NCBI GenBank assembly: GCA_041494805.1
Contig: JBGQBN010000012.1
Location: 21,399 to 85,398 of the forward strand
Source: JBGQBN01 sp041494805
GTDB lineage: Bacteria > Acidobacteriota > Terriglobia > Terriglobales > Acidobacteriaceae
Direction: 5' to 3'
Length of the DNA: 64,000 nucleotides
Shown: one piece after another, positions 18,703 through 28,294 of the stretch
How positions within the stretch are numbered: the stretch's first letter is position 1
How the letters are laid out: each line of letters starts with the position of its first letter
Notes under the pieces: model-generated
Databases searched by the model: none
Seen by the model: the letters and a program-made list of their open reading frames with translations, nothing else
Told to the model about the DNA's origin: nothing
Program-made: the position numbers and the translations under genes

Positions 18703-20253
18703 CTACGCCCAGAAGGTACGATCTAACGTGCGGTACTGGATGGCTTCGGCGATATGCTTGGGTTCGATGGCGGCGGCGCCTTCCAGGTCCCCAATCGTCC
18801 TGGCGACTTTCAGGATGCGGTCGTGGGCGCGGGCCGTCAGGCCTTGCTGGGCCATGGCGCGCTCCAGCAGGCGCTCACAGTCGGCGGAGAGTTCGCAGGA
18901 AGCGCGGATGTGGCGGGGCGCCATTTGGGCGTTGCAGTAGAGCTTCTCCCTTTTGGAAGAGGAAAATCTTTGTAGTTGGATTTCGCGGGCGCGCATTACG
19001 CGTTCGCGAATCTTGGCTGAGTTTTCCGGCTCGGAGCCGGAGCGCATCTCCTTGTACTTCACTGCGGGAACATCGATGTGGATGTCGATGCGGTCGAGCA
19101 GCGGTCCTGAGATCTTGGACATGTAACGCTGAATCATGGGCGAGGTGCAGTGGCAGTCGCGAGAGCGGTCGTTGAAGTAGCCGCAGGGGCAGGGATTCAT
19201 GGCGGCGGCGAGCATGAATCGGGCTGGGAAAGTCAGCGACATGGCGGCGCGGGCTATGCAGACGGTGCCATCTTCCAGCGGTTGCCGCATTACCTCGAGC
19301 ACGTTGCGCGGGAACTCTGGCAGTTCGTCCAAGAACAGCACGCCGTTGTGGGCGAGCGAGACCTCGCCGGGGCGGGGGATGGCGCCTCCTCCGATCAGGC
19401 CGGCGTCGGAAATGGTGTGGTGGGGGGCGCGGAAGGGACGCACGCCGACCAAGCCTGCGCCCGCATCGAGCACGCCGGCTACGCTGTGGATTTTCGTGGT
19501 CTCCAAAGCTTCGTCAAAAGTGAATGGAGGCAGGATTGTCGGCATGCGTTTGGCCAGCATGGTCTTGCCCGAGCCGGGAGGGCCGATCATGAGGATGTTG
19601 TGGCCTCCGGCGCAGGCCACCTCGAGGGCGCGCTTGGCGGTTTGCTGGCCACGCACATCTTTGAAGTCGACCGTGTAGTGTTGCGATTCGCTGAGCAGGG
19701 CTTCGCTATCTACCTTGAGCGGCAGGGTGCCGTTGCCCGTGTTCACGAAGCGGATGACATCCAGCAGCGACTTCACCGGGTAGACTTCCACGCCTTGCAC
19801 CATGGCGGCTTCTTTGGCGTTGAGTTCGGGCACGACCAGGCGCAAGATTTTCCTGCCACGCGCCTCGATAGCGATGGGGAGAGCTCCGCGGACGCCGCGC
19901 ACGCCGCCATCGAGCGATAGTTCGCCGACGAAGAGGCAGTCGGGGACCTCCTTCTTATTCAAACCTCCGTATGCGCCGACGATGGCTAGCGCCATGGGCA
20001 GGTCGAAGCCCGAGCCCTCTTTGCGGATGTCGGCCGGGGCGAGATTGATGGTGATGTGCGAGGGCGGGATGTCGTAGCCGCAGTTTTTCAGGGCGGCTCT
20101 CACCCGGTCGCGGCTTTCACGCACGGCAGCATCGGGGAGGCCTACGGTGTGGAAATGGTCTTCAAGGGTCTTGATGGCGGAGACATCGACTTCGACCTCA
20201 ATGATGTTGGCATCGATGCCATAGACTGCGGCACTCAGGGTCTTATAGAGCAT
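18703..20253 (-). CDS. comM: YifB/ComM family Mg-chelatase-like AAA+ ATPase
   Basis: This 516-residue protein starts M-L-Y-K-T-L-S-A-A-V-Y-G, the standard YifB/ComM start, so the ATG at 20253 is used rather than the upstream in-frame one. It has an N-terminal ChlI/Lon-like fold (about 1-170), an AAA+ core with G-P-P-G-S-G-K-T and L-F-L-D-E-L-P-E, and a C-terminal Mg-chelatase lid with R-A-H-D-R-I-L-K-V-A-R-T. ComM is a hexameric helicase that promotes branch migration during natural transformation in studied proteobacteria. Its role here is inferred from the family. Confidence 0.93.
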   Translation of the reverse strand: MLYKTLSAAVYGIDANIIEVEVDVSAIKTLEDHFHTVGLPDAAVRESRDRVRAALKNCGYDIPPSHITINLAPADIRKEGSGFDLPMALAIVGAYGGLNKKEVPDCLFVGELSLDGGVRGVRGALPIAIEARGRKILRLVVPELNAKEAAMVQGVEVYPVKSLLDVIRFVNTGNGTLPLKVDSEALLSESQHYTVDFKDVRGQQTAKRALEVACAGGHNILMIGPPGSGKTMLAKRMPTILPPFTFDEALETTKIHSVAGVLDAGAGLVGVRPFRAPHHTISDAGLIGGGAIPRPGEVSLAHNGVLFLDELPEFPRNVLEVMRQPLEDGTVCIARAAMSLTFPARFMLAAAMNPCPCGYFNDRSRDCHCTSPMIQRYMSKISGPLLDRIDIHIDVPAVKYKEMRSGSEPENSAKIRERVMRAREIQLQRFSSSKREKLYCNAQMAPRHIRASCELSADCERLLERAMAQQGLTARAHDRILKVARTIGDLEGAAAIEPKHIAEAIQYRTLDRTFWA

Positions 20254-20616
20254 GGATCCTGTCGGGAGACAGATGGGTCTGGACCGGTCGACGGGAAGAG
20301 TCCAGCCGACAAGCCGGGTAAGTGTCCACGATACGCGTGCGGTGCTGAGGGGGATGGTGACTGCTGTCACAAGCGGAGGTGATAAGGGAATTGGCAGGCA
20401 AAGCGGCTGTCAAGACGAGAGGGGTACTTTGACTACGCTCAGGATGACAGCGGGGAGGAGTTCTGTTGGGAGCAGTTCTGGGAGGAAGAGACCGGTTGCG
20501 GCCTCCGCGAACCAAGTTTCCCAATACGCTTTTCGTTGTCTGGGCCAGCGGCGTGCACTAGGATTCGACTAACCGCTACGAGAGTCCTATCGCTCCAAGT
20601 ACGGCGGCCAACGAAT
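20254..20616. other. Divergent spacer between yifB and a histidine kinase gene
   Basis: It contains a GTGAC-tgct-GTCAC inverted repeat (20357-20370). It also holds a 23-bp stretch at 20428-20450 (gactacgctcaggatgacag core) that I recall as a dispersed sequence in acidobacterial genomes; only one copy is in this window. No gene or clear promoter is seen. Confidence 0.35.
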
Positions 20617-22743
20617 ATGCACGAAGAGCCAGAAAAACCCGCGCGTCCAGCGCGCATGCCTGGTCACCTGGAAAAGGAGGAGGCCAAGCTGTGGCGTATG
20701 GCGCTTTTCTTCCTTGTCCTGTTGGCGACGGGGCTGGCGGCACTTTCCTGGGAACGACTACAAAGCCTTCCGTATCGCCTGGGTGCGCTGCCCATTGGAT
20801 TGCTGGTGCTGGCGATCCTGTTTGCTGTCTACAGCTATGGACGCAGGAAGCAGGTCACTGAACTGAATACTCTGCTCCGGGGATTGCAGGAGCGCGTGAG
20901 TACGCCGACGGAGGAGCAACTCGATCAGCTGGGCCAGGTGATCGCGCGCTCCCAGCGCAGCTTCAAGGAACTGATCGACTCGCTTGATGATGTGGCGTTT
21001 GCCAGCTCGCTGGATGGCACGCTGCGGACGGTGAACCGCCGGCTGACAGAGCTGCTGGGGCTGCACTACACGCAGGTGGTTGCCCACAAGCTGGATGAGT
21101 TCGTGGAGGAGCCGCGGCGGGCGGCCTTTGAACAGGGGCTGGGCCGTTTTCTTGAAAGGCGGCGGTGGTCTGGGCTGGTCCCGGTGCGACTGAAGACTAG
21201 TGCGCGCCTGCTCTACTTCGACTGTGTGCTGAACGCGATCGTGAAAGGTGACGAGGTGGCAGGCGTCAGCGTTCTTGCCCGGGACGTCACGGAAGAGCGC
21301 GAGAAAGAGAGGCGCTTCACCGAGCTTTTTGAAACTCTGCAGGAGGGGGTTTACTTCAGCACTCCGGAAGGAAAGTTGCTGGATGCCAACGCGGCGTTGG
21401 TCCAGATGTTGAGCTATAGCGGGAAGGAAGAACTGTTGTCTCTGGATCCAAGCGGTTTGAACTTCGACTCCAGCCAAAGCCCGGTTCTAGGGCGAAGCGC
21501 GGATGACCGCGGTAGCGAGCGCGCCCGGGAGATCACACTGCGACGGAAGGATGGCTCGGCCGGCATCTTTCAGGATACTTCCCGCGCGGTGTGGGACGCG
21601 GCGGGCAAAATTATCCGCTATCAGGGCACGCTGGTGGATGTAACCGAGCGGCGGGAGATGGAAAAGACGCTGCGCCGGCAGGAAGAATTCCAGCGCTACC
21701 TGCTGGAGAGTTTTCCGGACCTGATCCTGGTGATTGATCTGAACGAACGGTATAGCTTTGTGAGCTCGCGCATTCGCGACCTGCTGGGTTACAAGCCCGA
21801 AGACTTACTGGCGAAGAAAGTGGAGGATCTGCAGGACCACTCACCCGAATTCGTTGCTTTGTACCGGGATGTGATCGCAGGACGGAAGAAATTCGGCTTC
21901 TGCGAATACGGGGCACTGCACCGCGACGGGAGCTGGCGCACCATGCGCGCCACCGCCAGCCCGCTGTTCGATGCGGAAAGCAAACTGAATGGCGTGATCG
22001 TTTCGGTGCGGGACATCACGGTGGAGAAAAAGCTGGAGCAGCAGATCATCCAGAGCGAACGGCTGGCGGCCATGGGGCAGATGATCGGCGGCTTTGCGCA
22101 CGAACTGAACAATCCGTTGACCAGCATTCTGGGCGTGACCGAACTGCTGCAGGAAGGCGAAGCCACCGAGGCGGTCCGCAAGCAACTGAACATGCTGCAG
22201 CAGCAGAGCCGGCGCGCGGCGGAGATTGTGCAGAACCTGATGTACTTTTCCCGGCCGCCGGCGCCGGGCAAGAGCCCCATCAATCTCAGCGAACTGATGC
22301 AGCGGACCTTGCACCTGCAAGCCTATTCCCTGCGCAAGAACAACATTACCGTAGACTTTCTGCCGGAAACGTCTCTTCCCACTTTGAGCGGCGATCCGCA
22401 CCAACTGATGCAGGTCTTTCTGAACTTGATCCTGAACGCGGAGCAGGCCATGCGAGAGGTGCGAGACCGCGGTACGCTGCGCATCCGCCTGGGGAAGGTG
22501 GGTGACTCGGTTTCGGCCACTTTTCAAGACGATGGGCCGGGCATCCCCGTGGACATTCTGCCTAACATCTTCGATCCCTTCTATACCACCAAGCGACCGG
22601 GGCGCGGCACAGGGTTGGGACTGAGCATTTGCAAAGCGATCTTGCGAGAGCATGGCGGGAATATCGAGGCAGCTTCTGGCCCGGGGGGCGGCGCGGTGTT
22701 CACAGTTACGCTGCCAACGGGAGGGACGGAGACTCCCACCTAG
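20617..22743 (+). CDS. Membrane-anchored multi-PAS sensor histidine kinase
   Basis: The protein has 708 residues. Two transmembrane helices near the N-terminus (about 27-45 and 52-70) enclose almost no periplasmic loop. Three PAS domains follow (about 110-220, 235-350 and 360-480), then HisKA with phospho-acceptor in F-A-H-E-L-N-N-P-L-T, and HATPase_c with N-L-I-L-N-A-E-Q-A-M, D-D-G-P-G-I-P and G-R-G-T-G-L-G-L-S-I. The signal is probably intracellular, read by the PAS domains. No response regulator is adjacent. The ATG at 20617 is preferred over 20536, which would add a basic non-conserved leader. Confidence 0.9.
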   Translation: MHEEPEKPARPARMPGHLEKEEAKLWRMALFFLVLLATGLAALSWERLQSLPYRLGALPIGLLVLAILFAVYSYGRRKQVTELNTLLRGLQERVSTPTEEQLDQLGQVIARSQRSFKELIDSLDDVAFASSLDGTLRTVNRRLTELLGLHYTQVVAHKLDEFVEEPRRAAFEQGLGRFLERRRWSGLVPVRLKTSARLLYFDCVLNAIVKGDEVAGVSVLARDVTEEREKERRFTELFETLQEGVYFSTPEGKLLDANAALVQMLSYSGKEELLSLDPSGLNFDSSQSPVLGRSADDRGSERAREITLRRKDGSAGIFQDTSRAVWDAAGKIIRYQGTLVDVTERREMEKTLRRQEEFQRYLLESFPDLILVIDLNERYSFVSSRIRDLLGYKPEDLLAKKVEDLQDHSPEFVALYRDVIAGRKKFGFCEYGALHRDGSWRTMRATASPLFDAESKLNGVIVSVRDITVEKKLEQQIIQSERLAAMGQMIGGFAHELNNPLTSILGVTELLQEGEATEAVRKQLNMLQQQSRRAAEIVQNLMYFSRPPAPGKSPINLSELMQRTLHLQAYSLRKNNITVDFLPETSLPTLSGDPHQLMQVFLNLILNAEQAMREVRDRGTLRIRLGKVGDSVSATFQDDGPGIPVDILPNIFDPFYTTKRPGRGTGLGLSICKAILREHGGNIEAASGPGGGAVFTVTLPTGGTETPT

Positions 22744-22793
22744 CAGGTGGTCCGCTCACGACTGGGGGGCATGCGGTGCATTCAGCGGTGCAT

Positions 22794-23987
22794 TCAGCGT
22801 TCGACCGCCATCGCCACGGCATTCCCGCCACCCAAGCACAGAGCAGCGATGCCACGGTGGGCGTTGCGGCGAATCATTTCGTAGATGAGCGTTACCAGAA
22901 TGCGGGCGCCGCTGGCTCCGATGGGATGTCCGATAGCTACCGCTCCACCGTTTACGTTGACCTTGCTGGGATCGAGGCCTAATTCGCGCATTACGCCCAG
23001 TGCCTGGACCGAGAAGGCCTCGTTTAATTCGTAGAGGTCTACGTCTTCGTTTTTCCAGCCGGTCTTTTCCCAGATCTTGCGGACTGCGCCCACAGGAGCC
23101 ATCATCACCCACTGGGGATCGATACCGCTGGTGGCCTGGGCCACGATGCGAACCATGGGCTGCGCACCCAAGTCTTTGGCGCGCTTGGCGCTGGTGACCA
23201 CCACGGTGGCAGCGCCGTCGTTTACACCGGGAGCGTTGCCGGCGGTTACGGTGCCATCTTTCTTGAAGGCGGGCTTCAGGGCGCGCAAGGTTTCAATGGT
23301 TGTGTCCTCGCGGGGCGATTCGTCTTTCTCGAACATTACTGGGGCTTCACCCTTCTTTTTTGAGGGTAGCTGAACGGGAACGATCTGAGACTTGAAGCGG
23401 CACTCCTTGATGGCGGCAATTGCCTTGCGATGGGAGTTCACCGCGAACTGGTCCTGCTCCTCGCGGGTGATGCCGTACTTTTCGGCGACGTTCTCGCCGG
23501 TGATGCCCATGTGGTAGTTGTTGTAAATGTCCCAGAGGCCATCTTGCACCATCGAGTCGATGACCTGCGCGTTGCCCAGACGGTATCCCTTGCGGGCTTG
23601 CGGCAGGAGATAAGGTGCGTTGGTCATTGACTCCATGCCGCCGCCGACCACGATGGAACTGTTTCCCGTCTGTATGGCTTGCGCGGCGAGTGCGACTGCT
23701 TTCAAACCGGAGCCGCAGACCTTGTTGACGGTCATGGCACCCACCTCGGGAGCCAAACCCCCAAAGATCGCTGCCTGGCGCGCCGGGTTTTGGCCCAGGC
23801 CGGCGGAGACCACGTTCCCCATGATGCATTCATCCACCTGCTTGGGGTCGAGCTTGGCACGCTGCACCGCCTCGCGCACAGCGATTGCACCCAGTTGAGT
23901 GGCGCCCAGATCGGAGAGGCTGCCTTGAAATTTTCCGACGGGGGTTCGACAAGCTGAGATGATGACAACTTCGTCCAAAGCGGCCAT
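22794..23987 (-). CDS. Acetyl-CoA C-acetyltransferase (thiolase)
   Basis: This 397-residue enzyme has the complete thiolase active site: nucleophile Cys91 in N-K-V-C-G-S-G, His354 in G-H-P-I-G-A-S-G, and base Cys384 in L-C-L-G-G-G. Length and the G-G-M-E-S-M-T-N-A-P segment fit the biosynthetic, acetoacetyl-CoA-forming type. The reaction is 2 acetyl-CoA to acetoacetyl-CoA and CoA, reversible. The gene is isolated on the minus strand, convergent with the histidine kinase gene 50 bp away. Acting in fatty-acid or amino-acid breakdown is equally possible. Confidence 0.95.
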   Translation of the reverse strand: MAALDEVVIISACRTPVGKFQGSLSDLGATQLGAIAVREAVQRAKLDPKQVDECIMGNVVSAGLGQNPARQAAIFGGLAPEVGAMTVNKVCGSGLKAVALAAQAIQTGNSSIVVGGGMESMTNAPYLLPQARKGYRLGNAQVIDSMVQDGLWDIYNNYHMGITGENVAEKYGITREEQDQFAVNSHRKAIAAIKECRFKSQIVPVQLPSKKKGEAPVMFEKDESPREDTTIETLRALKPAFKKDGTVTAGNAPGVNDGAATVVVTSAKRAKDLGAQPMVRIVAQATSGIDPQWVMMAPVGAVRKIWEKTGWKNEDVDLYELNEAFSVQALGVMRELGLDPSKVNVNGGAVAIGHPIGASGARILVTLIYEMIRRNAHRGIAALCLGGGNAVAMAVER

Positions 23988-24255
23988 TCATATGCTCCTG
24001 CGATGATTTTCCTTCTTCGATTATAGATGTGCCAGACGCAGAAAAGTTGAAATTAGATGAAGCGGAATGGGCCTGTGAGGACAAACCAACGCGCATGGTT
24101 CGATGCGTCGGAGTTGACTGCACGTGGTGGTGAACGGAGATTTTTTCGTCCGGAAACGATCATCATCACGGCGTCGAGCAGGAGAATTTCCTCTCCCGCC
24201 AGTTCTGGTGACTTTAGTGTGTGGGTCAAATGCGCGCGCCGACGTGATTTTTTTC

Positions 24256-24284
24256 TTGACATCACTTTTTATTGACTCTATACA
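24256..24284 (+). promoter_or_regulatory. Strong sigma70-type promoter
   Basis: TTGACA (24256-24261), an exact 17-bp spacer and TATACA (24279-24284). This is among the closest consensus matches seen in the window. The transcript should start near 24291. Confidence 0.75.
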
Positions 24285-24350
24285 TTCAATTAGTTGCAAC
24301 AGACGACCGTTGCTGTAGTCCACGAAAAATGGAAGGGAGAATAGATCACC

Positions 24351-24392
24351 ATGGCAACCAAGAAGAAAGCAAAAAAGAAAAAGAAACACTAA
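24351..24392 (+). CDS. 13-residue lysine-rich micro-ORF
   Basis: The predicted peptide is M-A-T-K-K-K-A-K-K-K-K-K-H. A purine-rich site (GGAAGGGAG) lies 11 nt upstream, a strong promoter precedes it and a rho-independent terminator follows 28 nt after the stop. Eight of 13 residues are lysine. This resembles the basic tail of histone-H1-like or ribosomal proteins, but no known family is claimed. Alternatively the transcript is a small regulatory RNA and the frame is incidental. Confidence 0.45.
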   Translation: MATKKKAKKKKKH

Positions 24393-24419
24393 GAGCAGTA
24401 CTCAGTAAGAAGCGAACCG

Positions 24420-24447
24420 GGGGACGCGAGAGCGTCCCCTAAGTTTT
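24420..24447 (+). terminator. Rho-independent terminator of the micro-ORF unit
   Basis: A perfect 8-bp stem GGGGACGC / GCGTCCCC with a GAGA tetraloop is followed by TAAGTTTTT. It terminates plus-strand transcription only; the other strand lacks a T-run. Confidence 0.8.
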
Positions 24448-24506
24448 TGGTAAGGAGTTTTTTCTCCGATGAAAGTGCTACCGCTGAATGACCGGCCTCG
24501 AGGCCT

Positions 24507-27476
24507 CTAATTACTGCGGTTGGTCTTTTTGTCCGCGGGCAGCGTGAACAGCCGTTTCTCGGTCGCAGGGCAGAGATTCCGATAGGGACAAAAGCTGCAG
24601 TAGAAGCCGGGTTTGGGATCAAAGTTTCCCGCGGCGATGTTTTGCGCTACATCTTCCACTTTTCGCCGGGCTTCGTCCAACTGGAGATGGTCACGCTGGG
24701 TGATCACCGAAGCATTTTCTTCCAGGTTGTAGAAGGCGAGATGATCGGCGTGGTATCCCCACTTCTCACGGGCAGCCAGGGCGTAGATGGAGAGCTGCAG
24801 GCTCTCGTCGGCATCTTCCTGGGATTGCGGTTTGCCGGTCTTGTAATCGGTAATGACCACGCCATCTCCGAGTCGGTCCACTCGATCGATGCGACCGACC
24901 ACGGTGGCACCGCCGATCTTCACTTCGAAAGGTTCCTCAGTATGCAACACCTGGGGCACGGAACCACTCTGGCACCCGATGAGGAACTCGCGTAGCTGCT
25001 CGACTCCCTGCTTCTCATACAGTTCGTGCTGGTAGCGGTCCTGAAGACCAGCTTCGGTCAGATCGTTGCGGAAGAGTGCGATCAGGGCGTCCTCCGCCAG
25101 AGGGCGCTGGAAACGCACGGAGTCATAGTAGGCACGCAGGACCCGGTGCATGGAGGCGCCGTACTGCATGGCAGCTGGGACCTCGCGGGGAATTTTCCAC
25201 TCGCGCTGCAACTTGAATTGCAGGGGGCAGGTCTCATAAGTCTGCACCGCACTGGCGCTCAACTTCGTGTGCAAGTCGGAGGCTGGTGGCAGGGAGAGCC
25301 ATTCGCTGGTGCGCGACGCAGGTAGGGGAGAGGCCGCCTGGGCAAACAAATCTGTCTGGAAGGCGCGGGCTTGCCGCTTACGAAGCCAGCGGCCCAGGCT
25401 CGAGTCCTTCAATAGATCGCGGAGGAAGCCGGGCGGAGTGGTGTCTCTTCCCTTCCCTTGGCGAGCATAGATGGTGAGAGAGTCGCGAGCCCGGGTCATA
25501 GCTACGTAGAACAAGCGCCGCTCTTCCTGGTCGTGCAAGTCTTTGCCTTCATCCTGGGCGACGGAGTCGGGATCACGCAGCTCGCGGGGGAATTCCACCA
25601 AGAGCTCTTTGTAACTGGACGGAAACGAACCCGAATTGGCACGCAGGAGGAACACGTGGTTGAACTCGAGTCCTTTGGCAGCGTGGGCGGTGACGAGGCG
25701 GATGGCATTTTCGTCACGAGAGGGCATGGGAATGGCGCCGCGGGCTTCCCGAAAATATTCCAGGTACTCCAGAAATTCGGCGATCTCGCCGGTCTTGGTG
25801 ACCGGCTTCTCTTCCCAGTCGGCGATAAACTCGAGCACGGCCAGCAGTGGCCGGGAACTGCGGTCCAACCTGAAGTGACGGATGACGATCTCAACCGCGG
25901 GGCGTCCCTTGGCGCCTGCACGAGTAATTTCGTTGCGCGTCTGCTGCAGCGCCTCGAGCACGGCAGGACCACCTTCGATCTTCGCCAGGATCGACGCTAC
26001 GCCGGAACTTGCCGAGTCCCGGGGAACTGCTTTCATCGCGGCACGCACTTTTTTCGGATCGATGGCGAACTGAGGCAACGCGGCGATCCGGAAGAGACTT
26101 GCGCCATCATCGGTTGAGACTACGGCGCCGAGGCAGGCAAACAGGTCACGGGCCTCGGGCGTATCCATCACGTCCATGTTTTCGATTGAGAACGGAATTT
26201 CCTGCGCGGCCAATTCCGCCGCTACCTGATCACGATGATGATGTTGGCGGTAGAGGACAGCAAGGTCGTGCCATGAGCAATGCGACTGGCGCTGCCGCTG
26301 GCGGATGGCCGTGACCAAGTCGGAGCTCTCAACCTCCTTGGCCGTCAGCAGCACGGTCTCGACCGGAACGGCCGGTAGAGCCCTGGCTTCCCGGGCAGCA
26401 TCTTCATCACGCGCTGAAACCAGTGGAGAGCGCCGGTAAGGAAAAGTAGAACCTTTGCCAGCGGGGAAGATATCGGAGTTCTTGGAGATGAGCGCGAAGG
26501 CGCATTTCAGGATGGGCGTGGTGGAACGGCGGTTTTTCTCCAACGCAACCAGCCTGGAGCCGGGAAAGTGGCGTTGGAAGAGTCCGAAGGCAGCACTGGA
26601 CGCGCCGCGAAAGCGGTAGATGGCCTGGTCGGGGTCACCGACGGCGAATACGTTGCGCTCTTCTCCTGCCAGTTTCTGAAGCACCTTGACCTGGGCGAAG
26701 TTGGCGTCCTGGAACTCATCGACCAGGATAAAGCGGGCGTGCTCACGCTCGCGGGCCAATAGTTCGGCGTCCTGTGCCAGCAGATCATGGGCGTGCGTGA
26801 TCATGTGGCCGAAGCTGCCCAGGTTGTCTGCGCGCAGCATGCGCTCGACCGTGGTGAAGATGCCGGCGATTTCCTGGCACCGGCCGAGGACCTCTTCGTC
26901 GGTGAGAGCAGCTGCGTCTTTCGACTTGCTGACACGGGGGATGGGCAACTCGCCGTTCTTGAGGCGGCGGACGTAGTCAGAGTACTTCTCCGGGCCGACG
27001 AGTTCGTCCTGGCAGCGGCGCATGAAATCGAGCAGGTCGTCCAGGAACTGGCTGACATTCGCCGCGCGGACGAAGTAATTCAGGTGCAGCTCTCGGATGC
27101 GCTTGCGCAGGTAGATCCAGAGATCTTTTTCGTCCAAGACCCCGAACTTCTTGTCACAGCGGGCGAGGAGATTGTTGCAGTAGGCGTGGAAAGTAGTGAC
27201 CTGCAGGCCCTTCAGGTCGGTGCCCCGGAGTTCGGCCTGGACGCGCTCACGCATTTCGCGGGCGGCGTTGTCGGTGTAGGTGACGGCCAGAATCTGGTCG
27301 GGACGGATATCGCCCTCACGGATCAGGCGCGCGATGCGACGGGTCAGAACCGTGGTCTTCCCGGTACCCGCGCCGGCCACTACCAGCATGGGCCCGTGCA
27401 GATGCTCGATGGCCTCACGCTGGCGTTCGTCGGGCTCGAATGCTGGAGGATGCGAGATGGGCCTGGGGGTTGCCAC
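24507..27476 (-). CDS. UvrD/PcrA-type helicase fused to a RecB-like nuclease (AddAB/AdnAB type)
   Basis: This 989-residue protein has SF1A helicase motifs: Q-R-E-A-I-E, Walker A A-G-A-G-T-G-K-T, D-E-F-Q-D, V-G-D-P-D-Q-A-I-Y-R-F-R-G-A, H-A-A-K-G-L-E-F and V-A-M-T-R-A-R. The C-terminal third is a PD-(D/E)XK nuclease: G-R-I-D-R-V-D and I-T-D-Y-K-T-G-K. Four cysteines likely ligate an Fe-S cluster: C-P-L-Q-F before the nuclease, and C960, C963 and C969 in C-S-F-C-P-Y-R-N-L-C. It probably processes double-strand break ends. It follows rsmE by 94 bp; no second AddA/AddB-like subunit is visible. Confidence 0.92.
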   Translation of the reverse strand: MATPRPISHPPAFEPDERQREAIEHLHGPMLVVAGAGTGKTTVLTRRIARLIREGDIRPDQILAVTYTDNAAREMRERVQAELRGTDLKGLQVTTFHAYCNNLLARCDKKFGVLDEKDLWIYLRKRIRELHLNYFVRAANVSQFLDDLLDFMRRCQDELVGPEKYSDYVRRLKNGELPIPRVSKSKDAAALTDEEVLGRCQEIAGIFTTVERMLRADNLGSFGHMITHAHDLLAQDAELLAREREHARFILVDEFQDANFAQVKVLQKLAGEERNVFAVGDPDQAIYRFRGASSAAFGLFQRHFPGSRLVALEKNRRSTTPILKCAFALISKNSDIFPAGKGSTFPYRRSPLVSARDEDAAREARALPAVPVETVLLTAKEVESSDLVTAIRQRQRQSHCSWHDLAVLYRQHHHRDQVAAELAAQEIPFSIENMDVMDTPEARDLFACLGAVVSTDDGASLFRIAALPQFAIDPKKVRAAMKAVPRDSASSGVASILAKIEGGPAVLEALQQTRNEITRAGAKGRPAVEIVIRHFRLDRSSRPLLAVLEFIADWEEKPVTKTGEIAEFLEYLEYFREARGAIPMPSRDENAIRLVTAHAAKGLEFNHVFLLRANSGSFPSSYKELLVEFPRELRDPDSVAQDEGKDLHDQEERRLFYVAMTRARDSLTIYARQGKGRDTTPPGFLRDLLKDSSLGRWLRKRQARAFQTDLFAQAASPLPASRTSEWLSLPPASDLHTKLSASAVQTYETCPLQFKLQREWKIPREVPAAMQYGASMHRVLRAYYDSVRFQRPLAEDALIALFRNDLTEAGLQDRYQHELYEKQGVEQLREFLIGCQSGSVPQVLHTEEPFEVKIGGATVVGRIDRVDRLGDGVVITDYKTGKPQSQEDADESLQLSIYALAAREKWGYHADHLAFYNLEENASVITQRDHLQLDEARRKVEDVAQNIAAGNFDPKPGFYCSFCPYRNLCPATEKRLFTLPADKKTNRSN

Positions 27477-27570
27477 TGGGCAGGAGAATACCAGAGATGG
27501 TCGAGGATATTCTGTGCGGGTTGGTTTCTAAGAACCGTAGCGCCGACGTCTCGCCAGCGTTACGCTGGGT

Positions 27571-28284
27571 TCAGTGTAGTTCTGAGATGACTACTGCCAT
27601 GGCTGCAATCGCCGCCGTCTCGGCGCGCAGGATGGTGCTGCCCAGAGAGGCAGAGGTCCAGCCTGCCGCGCGGAACATTTCCAGTTCCGCTTCCGTCCAC
27701 CCGCCTTCTGGCCCAAGCGCGAGGACAACGTCTCCACTCGGCGGATTGGAGTCGAGAGCGTCTCTCAGCATCACCTCTTGCTCCGACTCGGCGAGCAGGA
27801 TGCGGGTGGCGCCCGGCAGGGTCACTGCCTCTTTCAGCTTCATGGGCTGGACAATCTCAGGCGGAGAGACACGACGCGACTGCTCAGAAGCCTGGCGAGC
27901 AATTCGCTGCCAGCGTTCCAGGCGTTTGGGGGCGGCAGCGGTGAGACGAGCTTCGGTGCGACGCGCAATTACCGGAACGATTTTCGTCACGCCCAGTTCT
28001 GTGCATTTTTCGATGGCCCACTCCATGCGGTCGAACTTGAAGATGGAAAGGGCGAGGGTCAGGCTCGGAATGATGACGGCCGGGGTTTCGCGGCCCAGTT
28101 CAAACTCGATGCGGCCATCATCGATCCGGGTGATGCGTCCGAGGTGGATGCTTCCGCCGGTGGCGATGTCAAACTCCTCGCCCACACGGGCGCGGAGCAC
28201 GCGGGAGAGGTGGTCGGCGTGGGCGCCAACCAGGACAGCGCGTTTGCCTGAGACTTCGTCGGCGATCCAGCGGCGGCGGGTCAT
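27571..28284 (-). CDS. rsmE: 16S rRNA (uracil-1498-N3)-methyltransferase
   Basis: This 237-residue SPOUT-fold methyltransferase has an N-terminal PUA-like part (about 1-70, H-L-x-R-V-L-R), the W-A-I-E-K-C-T-E-L-G-V segment, E-Q-S-R-R near 140, and the knot motif L-A-L-G-P-E-G-G-W-T-x-x-E with L-G-S-T-I-L-R-A-E-T-A. It methylates U1498 of 16S rRNA using S-adenosylmethionine. It lies downstream of dnaJ on the same strand, a common arrangement. The 91-bp gap holds an inverted heptamer array. Confidence 0.95.
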   Translation of the reverse strand: MTRRRWIADEVSGKRAVLVGAHADHLSRVLRARVGEEFDIATGGSIHLGRITRIDDGRIEFELGRETPAVIIPSLTLALSIFKFDRMEWAIEKCTELGVTKIVPVIARRTEARLTAAAPKRLERWQRIARQASEQSRRVSPPEIVQPMKLKEAVTLPGATRILLAESEQEVMLRDALDSNPPSGDVVLALGPEGGWTEAELEMFRAAGWTSASLGSTILRAETAAIAAMAVVISELH

Positions 28285-28294
28285 GTGTGGGGCA

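Larger units (their letters stand above)
23988..24506. other. Spacer containing a short self-contained transcription unit
   Basis: The left part (23988-24250) shows no gene. The right part has a strong promoter (24256-24284), a 13-codon reading frame (24351-24392) and a terminator (24420-24447), which together define a transcript of roughly 155 nt. Confidence 0.55.

Noticed and set aside
24021..24389. Minus-strand frame of 122 codons beginning in a Phe-rich stretch
   Set aside because: It is antisense to the strong promoter and lysine micro-ORF; the Phe run is the complement of the A-rich lysine codons.
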